Origin: an uncultured Succinivibrionaceae bacterium
Lineage (GTDB): Bacteria > Pseudomonadota > Gammaproteobacteria > Enterobacterales > Succinivibrionaceae
Assembly (NCBI GenBank): GCA_944390105.1
Contig: CALXOV010000017.1
Coordinates: 1 to 45,908, forward strand
Direction: 5' to 3'
Length of the DNA stretch: 45,908 nucleotides
Shown here: piece after piece, positions 8,085-15,824 of the stretch
How positions within the stretch are numbered: the stretch's first letter is position 1
How the letters are laid out: every line of letters begins with the position of its first letter
Program-made: the position numbers and the translations under genes
The notes under the pieces: model-generated
Told to the model about the DNA's origin: nothing
The model's input: the letters and a program-made list of their open reading frames with translations, nothing else
Database searches by the model: none

Positions 8085-9797
8085 ATGTATGCTCAACTGC
8101 AGTTGCTTTCCGCGGGAATTAATGATTTTGAGGCATTAAGGCGGCAAGACTGTCTTTATGTGGATAAGACCGATCTTATCTTTGAACTTACGCGCAAATT
8201 TCAGCCGGTTTTTCTGTCAAGACCGAGGCGCTTTGGCAAATCGCTGTTGGTAAGTACCTTTGAATCGCTCTTTACGCATGGCACCACATATTTTAAAGGA
8301 CTTAAAATCGAAAAGCTGTGGCAGGAACGTCATGCCTATAAGGTGCTGCGACTTAGCTTTACCCAATTCTCTTTTGATGAGGAAAATTTTAAGCAGAATT
8401 TTTTGGCTTATCTGATTAAGAGGTGCAAAGACTGTAATATTAAAATCTCTGGCGATGAAAAGAATGCCACAGATGTTTTGTATGACATGGTAAGAGAACC
8501 GGTGAACGGGCGCATTGTGCTTCTTATCGATGAATACGATCATCCTCTTATCGAATATATAGATAATCAAGAAGCCTTTCTTAAAATCAGACAGGAGTTG
8601 CGAAGTTTTTATTTGGCACTGAAGGAATGCTGCAATGATATGCGCTTCATTTTTATTACCGGAGTTGCCCGCTTTGCACAAACTACGATTTTTTCAGGTT
8701 TTAATAATCTGCGCGATATCTCGCTGAATTCGCGATTTGGAACTTTGCTGGGCTTTACTGAAGGTGAGCTTAAGCGAGATTTTGCACCGTATCTTAGCGC
8801 TTTAGCTGCAGCCATCGGGTGTAGCCAAGATGCAGCTCTCGAAAAATTACGCTGGCACTATGATGGATATTCTTTTGATGAGAATGTCTTAACCAAGGTT
8901 TACAACCCTTGGTCGGTACTCATGTGTCTTGATGATATTGATCCTTACAAGCCATTTAAATTATGGTGGAGTACTACCGGTGGCATGTCTAAATTTCTGT
9001 ATCAGTATCTTGATAATGAGCAGCATGCCCATGGAACATATAAACTTTTGCAAAGGCTGATTGACCCTAACTATCATTATTCATCACCGCTTTTCATCGC
9101 AAAATTGCAGGCTGCGGATGATCTTAAGCATCTTGATCCGCAGGTGCTCTTGGTTTTGACTGGGTATTTGACCTTTAAAGCTAAAATTTGTGCAGATCGT
9201 GTCAGCATCGGTTTTCCTAACTGGGAGGTACGCCATTATCTTGAGAATAACCTCATTGAGAGCTTGGCTTCTCAAAGGCTTGCTCCAGCTTTTAGAGACA
9301 GTGAGGCATGGAAAATCTTAGCCTTTGCACTTAAAAATCGGGAGTCAACAAAGCTGAGAATAAGCCTTAACCGTTGTTTGGGTATTTTCCCCTTTAGCGA
9401 AAGAAAAGCGCTTGACTCGGAAAAAGGGGTTACAGCCCTTTTGGGCTTGGCCTTAAGGGGGCTTGGCTTTACCGTTTTCAGGGAGCAGGAAATGCTTTTA
9501 GGAAAAAGCGAGTTAATTGTGGAGTTTCCCGATCCCGATAGCGAAAATGAGCATCGTTGGAGTGCCATTTTTGAGTTTAAACTCCTTGATGATGCGATGT
9601 TAAGTGATGACGCCAGAAAAAGCAGATCATCCAGGTTGGTAGCTGAGGCCAAGACGCAGCTTATTGATAGGAGATATTTCTATCAGGTACCGTTCAACAA
9701 TGAAGTTGTGGCTTTTGCCGGCGTGTTATCAAAGTCAAAGTGTGAGCTTATAGCAATAGAAGAAGTCAAGATCAGTTCCGGATCGCAGCCGGCTTAG
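8085..9797 (+). CDS. AAA-ATPase-like / PD-(D/E)XK nuclease family protein
   Basis: The protein matches the PF09820 AAA-ATPase-like plus PF08011 PD-(D/E)XK layout (DUF1703 group). Near the N-terminus are LYVDKTDLI and the family's degenerate P-loop RPRRFGKS at about 47-54, then a Walker B segment VLLIDEYDHPL about 100 residues later. Near 485-515 a nuclease-like core contains ELIVEFPDPD and FEFKL, followed by AKTQLIDRRYF, corresponding to the D...ExK and QI..Y pattern. The family is common in many copies in gut anaerobes and its function is not established; links to mobile DNA or defence have been suggested. Tandem ATGs lie at 8082 and 8085. The SD AGGAAGG ends 2 bases before the first and 5 before the second, so I prefer 8085 (570 residues). 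It stands alone beside a tnpB relic. Confidence 0.85.
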   Translation: MYAQLQLLSAGINDFEALRRQDCLYVDKTDLIFELTRKFQPVFLSRPRRFGKSLLVSTFESLFTHGTTYFKGLKIEKLWQERHAYKVLRLSFTQFSFDEENFKQNFLAYLIKRCKDCNIKISGDEKNATDVLYDMVREPVNGRIVLLIDEYDHPLIEYIDNQEAFLKIRQELRSFYLALKECCNDMRFIFITGVARFAQTTIFSGFNNLRDISLNSRFGTLLGFTEGELKRDFAPYLSALAAAIGCSQDAALEKLRWHYDGYSFDENVLTKVYNPWSVLMCLDDIDPYKPFKLWWSTTGGMSKFLYQYLDNEQHAHGTYKLLQRLIDPNYHYSSPLFIAKLQAADDLKHLDPQVLLVLTGYLTFKAKICADRVSIGFPNWEVRHYLENNLIESLASQRLAPAFRDSEAWKILAFALKNRESTKLRISLNRCLGIFPFSERKALDSEKGVTALLGLALRGLGFTVFREQEMLLGKSELIVEFPDPDSENEHRWSAIFEFKLLDDAMLSDDARKSRSSRLVAEAKTQLIDRRYFYQVPFNNEVVAFAGVLSKSKCELIAIEEVKISSGSQPA

Positions 9798-9818
9798 GCC
9801 TGAGCTTAATCACGATCC

Positions 9819-9837
9819 CTGCGCGCTTAGCGCGCAC
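9819..9837. repeat. Perfect short inverted repeat after the AAA-ATPase gene
   Basis: TGCGCGC-TTA-GCGCGCA forms a 7-bp stem 22 bases past the ATPase stop codon. It has no T-run, so it may be a weak terminator or a transcript-stabilising hairpin. Confidence 0.45.
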
Positions 9838-9933
9838 TTGGCAGTGACCATACCTGCCTGCAGCATAAAATTTAGCGATCGAATTATTGGATAAAGCGCG
9901 AAAATTTGCAGGTAGCGGTCATTGCGCAGTGGA

Positions 9934-10475
9934 TTTTATATAACAGGCCGCGAAAATCGCGTAGCTTCAACTGCGCGGATGAAGCGACTGCCTTAGTGTT
10001 AATCTTTCACAGGTACCGGGACTGGGTATTTGTGATCGGTTATTCTTACCATATACACTGCAGGGAAGTGTCTCCCATGCCAGAGATCTCAAAACCCCTT
10101 AAGCTCAGACTGAAGACCTCCGCGCAGGTGGCGGTTAAGCTCCGCCGCGCCATAGGCTGTGCGCGCTTTGTCCATAATACTCTGCGGTATGAACGTGATT
10201 TTGCCTGCAGGGATTATCTTGATGAAATTAAGTCACGTCAGTGCTTTGGTGAGGCGCTCTTACGTAATGAGGCAGCGGCCATGTGTGTCCGTCCTGAAAC
10301 GGTAAGCAAATTTTGCTTTAATTACCGTCTGCGGCAGCTTAAAAAGCTTTACCCGTTTCTTGCAGCAGATGCCTATTCACAGGTTCTACTGCAGGAGTGC
10401 CGGAAGCCTGTAAGCTTTAGCTTACGAGAGGATGTCTCGAACCAATCTTCCTTATGACGCAACTGTTGCTTTTTA
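9934..10475 (+). mobile_element. Collapsed IS200/IS605-type tnpB element, copy 1
   Basis: The start is set by similarity to the segment beginning at 45624: both run from TTTATATAA(A)CAGGCCGCG through a hairpin (9957-9978) and about 135 bases of non-coding leader into the same tnpB N-terminus. No tnpA is present. The coding part is only 126 codons where a full OrfB/TnpB has around 400, so most of the gene is gone. Near the 3' side is a tight palindrome, GTAAGCT-TT-AGCTTAC (10410-10425), followed by GAGGATGTC, which could be right-end or guide-RNA scaffold sequence. The right boundary is uncertain. Confidence 0.7.
10077..10457 (+). pseudogene. Truncated TnpB/OrfB transposase-like protein (N-terminal part)
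   Basis: From ATG 10077 the translation has the helix-turn-helix N-terminal region of OrfB/TnpB proteins (KLRLKTSAQVAVKLRRAIGC, then ARFVHNTLRYERD, then LKKLYPFLAADAYSQVLLQEC). After about residue 105 it switches to a short unrelated-looking tail ending SLREDVSNQSSL. The RuvC catalytic core and zinc finger are absent. The upstream open frame back to 9906 is just the element leader. The GCAGGGAAG ahead of the ATG is a plausible RBS. This cannot be an active TnpB nuclease. Confidence 0.8.
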
Positions 10476-10552
10476 TGCTTACAGCGCGGATATGATGCTA
10501 CGCGGTAAATGATGTGTCTGCATGGTAGGTAACATTGTGGGCGTTGGGGTTT

Positions 10553-10584
10553 AAGAAAAAGCCGCTTTTAGGCGGCCTTTTCTT
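10553..10584. terminator. Bidirectional terminator 3' of abgT
   Basis: AAGAAAAAGCCGC, a loop and GGCGGCCTTTTCTT give a GC stem flanked by A- and T-runs on opposite sides, so it can act on both strands. On the minus strand it would end the abgT transcript. Confidence 0.65.
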
Positions 10585-10600
10585 AAGATCTGCAACTATG

Positions 10601-10622
10601 GCGGCGCGGTGCGCCGCTTTTT
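10601..10622 (+). terminator. Intrinsic terminator facing plus
   Basis: GCGGCGC-GGT-GCGCCGC (7-bp stem) is followed directly by TTTTT. It faces transcripts coming from the ATPase/tnpB relic side and protects abgT from convergent read-through. Confidence 0.7.
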
Positions 10623-10630
10623 AGTAACTA

Positions 10631-12199
10631 TCACTGCGGAAACATAGTAGACGGATAGTCAAAGCCAGAGCTGAAGCCTAAGGGGATACCCAGCATCCAA
10701 TATGCGTACAGTACCACTGTGAGTACGATGAGCAGTGCGCCGGTGTAAGGGATCATCATGGAGCATAGCGTACCCACGCCCGCTTTGCGGCAGAATTTCT
10801 GGCAGTACATGATAAGCAGCGGATAGAACGGGAACAGCGGAGTGGACACGTTGACCGCAGAATCAGATACGCGGAAGGCAGCTTGCGTCAGTTCAGGGGA
10901 CAGACCTAACATCATCAGCATTGGTACGAAGATGGTAGATAAAATCGCCCATTTGGAGGTCGCTGAAGTGATGAGGATGTTGAGCATGCCGGTAAGCACA
11001 ATGATGCCAAATAAGGTAAGCCCTGAAGGCATGCCTAAATCCTTTAAGAATTCTGCGCCGGCAATAGCCAGCAGAGAGCCGATTTGCGACTGACCGAATA
11101 CGTAGAGGAATTGGCCGGCAAAGAAGCAGAATACCATGAAGGAAATCAGCATGCGCATGATGTTTTCCATGGCATGGATGACATCATTGGCGCTCTTATA
11201 GGTGCCGGCAGCAAAGCCGTATACCAAGCCAGGCAGGGCAAAGAAAATAAATAGGAAGGGTACTAAGCACTGCATCACCGGGGCTGCCGGCGCGGTCAGC
11301 GAGCCGTTTTCCGCCCGCATAATGCTGTTATCGGGATAGCACAGTGCAAATAAAATGACAAGAAGCAGGACAGCAGTAGCAGCTCCGATGCGGAAAGCAC
11401 GGTTTTCCTGTGCAGTCGGCTCAGTGAGCTTAGTGTCATTGTCATCGGCAATTTCATCGTCTACCGGCATAAAGGCATTCAGGCGCGGCTCAACAATTTT
11501 ATCGGTGACAAACCAGCACGCTAAGATCACAAACAAGGTGCCGCCTAAGGCATAGAAGTAATTGCACAGCACATTGACGGAATAATCAGGGTCAATAATG
11601 CGTGCGGCGTGCTCGGTAAAGCCCTGCATCACCGGATCAATCATCGAAGGAGTGAAGGATGCGGTAAAGCCGCCGGCTAATCCGGCAAATGAGCAGGCAA
11701 TGCCGGCTAAAGGATGACGGCCGCAGCAGTAGAACATTAAGGCCGACACCGGCATCAGTACGGTATAGGCGGAATCTGAGGCCACGTGGCACAGAATGGA
11801 GACGAAGACGACTGCCGGGGTTAGGATTTTCTTTGGCGTAATCGATAATAGTTTGCGCAGGCAGGCGTGAATGAATCCGGAGCCTTCAGCGATGCCAATG
11901 CCTAAGGTTACCACAATGGTGATGCCCAAAGGCGGGAAGTTCATGAAGTTCTTCACCGAATTAATGATGAAGGCGATTAAATTTTCCGGCAAGAAAATAT
12001 TTTGAATTTGGATTTTTTCGCCGGTATTGGGGTGAATGTAGTCAAACTCAACATATGAGAGCAGGAAGGAGCACACCATGGCGATGATCAGCGCATAGAT
12101 GAACAGCATGGTGATGTGCGGCAGACGATTGCCGAGGCGCTCAACGCCGTTTAAAAAGCGCGTCAGCAGCCCAGTCTGCGGTGGGGTAGCAGTACTCAT
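10631..12199 (-). CDS. AbgT-family transporter
   Basis: This 522-residue polytopic inner-membrane protein has the AbgT family hallmarks: an N-terminal RFLNGVERLGNRLPHITMLF, the segment GIGIAEGSGFI, the re-entrant loop region HVASDSAYTVLMPVSALMF with AGLAGGFTASF, and a C-terminal SATSKWAILSTIFVPMLMMLG block. E. coli AbgT takes up p-aminobenzoyl-glutamate, while homologues YdaH and MtrF have been described as exporters of p-aminobenzoate/sulfonamides, so the substrate is open. A hydrophilic loop around 240-265 is acidic (DDEIADDNDTK). No abgA/abgB amidohydrolase genes lie beside it. A terminator separates it from uxaC upstream. Confidence 0.9.
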   Translation of the reverse strand: MSTATPPQTGLLTRFLNGVERLGNRLPHITMLFIYALIIAMVCSFLLSYVEFDYIHPNTGEKIQIQNIFLPENLIAFIINSVKNFMNFPPLGITIVVTLGIGIAEGSGFIHACLRKLLSITPKKILTPAVVFVSILCHVASDSAYTVLMPVSALMFYCCGRHPLAGIACSFAGLAGGFTASFTPSMIDPVMQGFTEHAARIIDPDYSVNVLCNYFYALGGTLFVILACWFVTDKIVEPRLNAFMPVDDEIADDNDTKLTEPTAQENRAFRIGAATAVLLLVILFALCYPDNSIMRAENGSLTAPAAPVMQCLVPFLFIFFALPGLVYGFAAGTYKSANDVIHAMENIMRMLISFMVFCFFAGQFLYVFGQSQIGSLLAIAGAEFLKDLGMPSGLTLFGIIVLTGMLNILITSATSKWAILSTIFVPMLMMLGLSPELTQAAFRVSDSAVNVSTPLFPFYPLLIMYCQKFCRKAGVGTLCSMMIPYTGALLIVLTVVLYAYWMLGIPLGFSSGFDYPSTMFPQ

Positions 12200-12347
12200 G
12201 AACTTAATACCTTAATTTTCTGCATAACAAAGCCGGTCACACCCGCGCGGTGCGACAGCATCATAAAACCTGCTAGATTTTAGCAAAAAAGGGGCTTGCT
12301 TTTTGCATTAATTTGCTTTACGTGTTCTGTACGTGAGAAAAAGAGAC

Positions 12348-12372
12348 AAAAAAGGCGGCCACATGGGCCGCC
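12348..12372 (-). terminator. Intrinsic terminator of uxaC
   Basis: On the minus strand GGCGGCC-CATGT-GGCCGCC forms a 7-bp stem followed by TTTTTT, 20 bases past the uxaC stop. This is a textbook terminator, so abgT must have its own promoter between here and 12199. Confidence 0.85.
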
Positions 12373-12391
12373 AGCATGAGGACACTTTAAT

Positions 12392-13801
12392 TTAGAGGCC
12401 GAAATTGAAGTAGCGATTGGTGTTGTTGAACGAAATGTCCTGCACCAGTTGACCTAAGAATTCGATATCAGCCGGGTACATACCGCGCTCGACCCATGAG
12501 CCGATGAGGTTGCACATGATGCGGCGGAAGTACTCGTGACGCGTATAGGACAGGAAGCTGCGTGAATCGGTCAGCATGCCCACGAAGTTGCCTAAAATCG
12601 ACAAGGAAGCGAGGCTGGTCATCTGGTCAATCATACCCTGATAGGTATCATTAAACCACCAAGCGGAGCCCTGCTGAATCATGCCTGGGGTCACGGTACC
12701 TTGGAAAGAGCCGATGGCCGAACCGATGACGGCATTGTCGCACGGATTGAGCGAGTACCAAATCATCTTAGGCAGGCTGTCGCGCTTTAACAGCTCATTC
12801 ATTAAGGTGCAGATGCCGTAGGCGCAGGCATTGTTGTCGATGCAGTCAAAGCCGGTATCGGCGCCTAATTGGGCAAACATATTAGTGTTAGGGTCGCGGA
12901 TGGCGCCGTAGTGCATCTGCATCACCCAGCCGTACTTGCTGTAGCCTTTGGCTAAGTGCACTAAGATCATGGTCTTGTAGGCTTCGATGTCAGTAGTAGA
13001 TAAGCTCTCGCCCTGCAGACCTTTTTGGAAGATAGCCTCAAGCTTGTCTTTGCTGACGATGCGGCAGTAGGCATAATCAACGCCGTGATCGGATGCCTTG
13101 CAGCCCATGTCATTGAAGAATTTCATGCGCTCATCTAGCGCGGCAAAGAAGTCTTCACACGAGCTGATGGGACGGCCGGTGAGCTTGGCAATATGGCTGA
13201 CGTAATCGGCAAAGCCCGGCTTTTCTATCTTCATGGCCTTGTCAGGACGCCATGCCGGCAGCACTTTACAGGCGCAGTTGGGGTCAGCGGCGAGCTTTTT
13301 ATGCCACTCTAAGCTATCGCCTGGATCATCGGTGGTGCACACTAACTTGACGTTGGAACGCTTGATGATGGACTGCACGCGGAACTCATCGGTTGCGAGT
13401 TTGGCGTTGCACTGATCCCAAATTTCACGGCAGGTTTTTTCGCTCAGCGGCTTGGTGATGCCAAAATAGCGCTGCAGCTCTAAGTGGGTCCAGTGATACA
13501 GCGGATTGCCGATGGCGCGCGGCAGAGTACGGGCAAACTGCTCAAACTTCTCGTAGTCGGAGCTTTCATTGCCGGTAATGAGCTTTTCATCGACGCCGTT
13601 GGAGCGGATCATGCGCCACTTGTAATGATCGCCGCCCAGCCAAGCTTCAGTGATGTTGCGGAACTGATGGTTATTGGCAATCTGCTCGGGATTGATGTGG
13701 CAGTGATAGTCGATAATCGGCATCTTGGCCGCATAAGAATGGAATAGGGTCTTAGCGGTATCGCTTTCTAGGAGAAAGTCCTTATCCATAAAATCTTTCA
13801 T
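12392..13801 (-). CDS. uxaC: Uronate isomerase UxaC
   Basis: UxaC converts D-glucuronate to fructuronate and D-galacturonate to tagaturonate, the first step of hexuronate breakdown. The metal-binding IDYHCHINP near the N-terminus, GDHYKWR, GNPLYHWTHLEL, and LTDSRSFLSYTRHEYFRR near the C-terminus are all characteristic. The ATG at 13801 is chosen over an upstream in-frame TTG because GGAG lies 7-8 bases ahead of it. This gives 469 residues, the same as E. coli UxaC within one. It lies downstream of the TRAP genes in the same direction, separated by a hairpin, so it is probably partly co-transcribed with them. Confidence 0.96.
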   Translation of the reverse strand: MKDFMDKDFLLESDTAKTLFHSYAAKMPIIDYHCHINPEQIANNHQFRNITEAWLGGDHYKWRMIRSNGVDEKLITGNESSDYEKFEQFARTLPRAIGNPLYHWTHLELQRYFGITKPLSEKTCREIWDQCNAKLATDEFRVQSIIKRSNVKLVCTTDDPGDSLEWHKKLAADPNCACKVLPAWRPDKAMKIEKPGFADYVSHIAKLTGRPISSCEDFFAALDERMKFFNDMGCKASDHGVDYAYCRIVSKDKLEAIFQKGLQGESLSTTDIEAYKTMILVHLAKGYSKYGWVMQMHYGAIRDPNTNMFAQLGADTGFDCIDNNACAYGICTLMNELLKRDSLPKMIWYSLNPCDNAVIGSAIGSFQGTVTPGMIQQGSAWWFNDTYQGMIDQMTSLASLSILGNFVGMLTDSRSFLSYTRHEYFRRIMCNLIGSWVERGMYPADIEFLGQLVQDISFNNTNRYFNFGL

Positions 13802-13847
13802 TTTGCACTCCAAATTGCAGTTATGCTCAAGGGTAAACCCTAGGGGA

Positions 13848-13870
13848 AAGCCCGCCGCAGCGGCGGGCTT
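13848..13870 (-). terminator. Hairpin between dctM and uxaC (attenuator-like)
   Basis: AAGCCCGCCG-CTG-CGGCGGGCTT on the minus strand is a perfect 10-bp stem followed only by TTTCCCC rather than a full T-run. It may act as a leaky terminator, or as a processing or stability element that sets uxaC expression below or apart from the transporter. Confidence 0.5.
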
Positions 13871-13891
13871 GTGCGTTAGATATAGTTTAAA

Positions 13892-15208
13892 TTACTGCGG
13901 CAGTGTCGCTTGATAACCGGCAAGTTCAGGCAGCCAGCTGGACACAGTCGGGAAGTAGGTGCACAGCATCAGTACGGCGATAATGACTGCGTAGTATGGA
14001 AGCAGCGGCTTGAATACACGCTCGATAGTGGTGTGCGCCACTTTGACGCCGACGAACAGAATGTTGCCGACCGGCGGGGTAATGGTGCCGATGCACAGGT
14101 TGTAGGTGATCATGATACCGAACTCGATCGGGCTTAAGCCGCAAGCCATGCCGATCGGCAGGAAGATCGGAGTGAAGATCAGAATTGCTGGAGTGGTATC
14201 AAGGAAGGTACCGACGAACAGCAGGAAGATGTTGATGATAAGCAAAATGACGTACTTATTTGTACTGATGGCATTGAGCAGATCACCGACAGCTGCCGGA
14301 ATGTTTACGAAGGAAATCACCCACGACATGATGGAAGATACGCCGATGAGCAGAACGATAATGCCGGTCATTAAGGCAGAATCTGCGTAAATCTTCTTTA
14401 AGTCCTTCCACGTGATGGAGCGGTAGATAATCGACAAAATGAGCGAGTACACGACCGCAACCACTGCACCTTCAGTAGCGGTAAAGGCACCGGTAATAAT
14501 ACCGGCAATCACTACGACGATGAGGAAGAGAGACGGAATGGCATCTAAGGTTACCTTGAGGGCAAGCGCTGCCGTGATCTTCTGCTTGTCGCCTTCATAG
14601 CCCAATTTCTTGGCATAGATAAAAGCCACGATCATGCAGCTAAGACCCCACAGAATGCCCGGAATATAGCCGGCGAGGAACAAGGCTGCGACAGAGGTGC
14701 CGCCGGAGACCAGCGAGTAGGTAATGAGCACATTGGACGGCGGAATGAGCAGGCCGGTCGGCGCGGTGGCAATATTCACCGTGGCCATATAGTCCTTGCT
14801 GTAGCCCTGCTTTTCGGCAATCGGGCCGATGATGGAGCCCATGGCTGAAGCGGCCGCTACGCCGGAGCCGGAAATGGCACCGAACATCATATTGGCCATG
14901 CAGTTGGTATGCGCGTATGAGCCAGGGAGTTTTCCTACGAGCAGTCGGGCAAAGTTCATCAAGCGTATGGCGATACCGCCTGAGTTCATGATATTGCCCG
15001 CTAAGATGAAGAACGGAATGGCGATCAGGGTAAAGACTGAGATACCGGTGAAGGTTCGTTGCGAGCCGGTCTGCAGCATCATGTTGAAATCAAGCGCACC
15101 GGCGCCGGCAATCAGCGAGGACAGCGCAATGGCGATGCAGATAGGCACGCCTAAAATCAGCAGCACAATCATCAGTGCTGCCATGGTTAAGCCTACAGTA
15201 ATAGTCAT
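13892..15208 (-). CDS. dctM: TRAP transporter large permease subunit (DctM family)
   Basis: DctM is the ion-coupled translocation subunit of a tripartite TRAP transporter. The 438-residue protein has about 12 hydrophobic segments and family landmarks: IPFFILAGNIMNSGGIA, MFGAISGSGVAAASAMGS, GLLIPPSNVLITYSLVSGGTSVAALFLAGYIPG and the late NLCIGTITPPVGNILFVG. The RBS GGAGC precedes ATG 15208. It follows dctQ by 12 bases. The neighbouring uxaC suggests that a hexuronate is the substrate, but TRAP specificity is set by the binding protein and cannot be read from this subunit. Confidence 0.94.
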   Translation of the reverse strand: MTITVGLTMAALMIVLLILGVPICIAIALSSLIAGAGALDFNMMLQTGSQRTFTGISVFTLIAIPFFILAGNIMNSGGIAIRLMNFARLLVGKLPGSYAHTNCMANMMFGAISGSGVAAASAMGSIIGPIAEKQGYSKDYMATVNIATAPTGLLIPPSNVLITYSLVSGGTSVAALFLAGYIPGILWGLSCMIVAFIYAKKLGYEGDKQKITAALALKVTLDAIPSLFLIVVVIAGIITGAFTATEGAVVAVVYSLILSIIYRSITWKDLKKIYADSALMTGIIVLLIGVSSIMSWVISFVNIPAAVGDLLNAISTNKYVILLIINIFLLFVGTFLDTTPAILIFTPIFLPIGMACGLSPIEFGIMITYNLCIGTITPPVGNILFVGVKVAHTTIERVFKPLLPYYAVIIAVLMLCTYFPTVSSWLPELAGYQATLPQ

Positions 15209-15220
15209 GGTAAAAGCTCC

Positions 15221-15733
15221 TTATGCTGCATCCTGATGCTTGCCGTACTCAGCGACATTGGGATCGCCTAATTTGCGTACCATGTCAACTAAGTTCAGCA
15301 GACAATAAATGGTGATGATGACGCCAGAGATCGGCAGTACTGCATACATCAGGCCCATAGAGACGCCTAAGGACGCAGTAAGCTGAGTGGTATTCATCTG
15401 TACCATGTACATGCCGCCGTAAAGGAGCAGCAAGAGTGCAGTGGCGAGCACTAAGATCTCAGAGAAAATATCTAAAAACACACGGGCGCGGCCGGTAAAT
15501 TTGTTGTAGATAAAGGACATGCACAAATGACCGCGCTGTCCGAAAACAACCGAGGCGGCTAAAATCGCCAGCCAAGTGAAGCTGTAGGTAATAATTTCTT
15601 CAGAAACGGTACTCGGTGAGTTGAAGAAATATCGGGTAACGATCTGATAAGTGCCGATAATGGTCATGGCCATGAATAAAATCACGCAAAAAGCCGTGAT
15701 GCCTTTATCCATAGCATTGCGAATAGCCTGCAT
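15221..15733 (-). CDS. dctQ: TRAP transporter small permease subunit (DctQ family)
   Basis: This 170-residue protein with four predicted membrane segments has typical DctQ features: IVTRYFFNSPSTVSEEIITYSFTWLA near the N-terminal third, FGQRGHLCM on the cytoplasmic loop, and a last segment near 125-150. It forms the membrane complex with DctM. The RBS GAGGATCC precedes the ATG. It lies between dctP and dctM in the usual P-Q-M order, with a strong hairpin between dctP and dctQ. Confidence 0.92.
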   Translation of the reverse strand: MQAIRNAMDKGITAFCVILFMAMTIIGTYQIVTRYFFNSPSTVSEEIITYSFTWLAILAASVVFGQRGHLCMSFIYNKFTGRARVFLDIFSEILVLATALLLLLYGGMYMVQMNTTQLTASLGVSMGLMYAVLPISGVIITIYCLLNLVDMVRKLGDPNVAEYGKHQDAA

Positions 15734-15789
15734 TATGGGATCCTCATAAGAAAAATCACGTTGCCTGCAGATTGGCGCAGGTTAGGGTA

Positions 15790-15813
15790 CAGACCGCGCT
15801 AAAGCGCGGTCTG
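15790..15813 (-). promoter_or_regulatory. Intercistronic hairpin between dctP and dctQ
   Basis: CAGACCGCGC and GCGCGGTCTG form a perfect 10-bp stem with a 4-base loop, 12 bases past the dctP stop. There is no T-run. Hairpins at this place in transporter operons commonly protect the binding-protein part of the mRNA, giving more binding protein than permease. That role here is inference. Confidence 0.6.
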
Positions 15814-15824
15814 CAGCGGATGGC

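Noticed and set aside
9906-10076. Upstream extension of the truncated tnpB frame
   Set aside because: This part is the element's non-coding leader. The second copy carries the same leader with stop codons and indels in this frame, and a good start codon exists at 10077.
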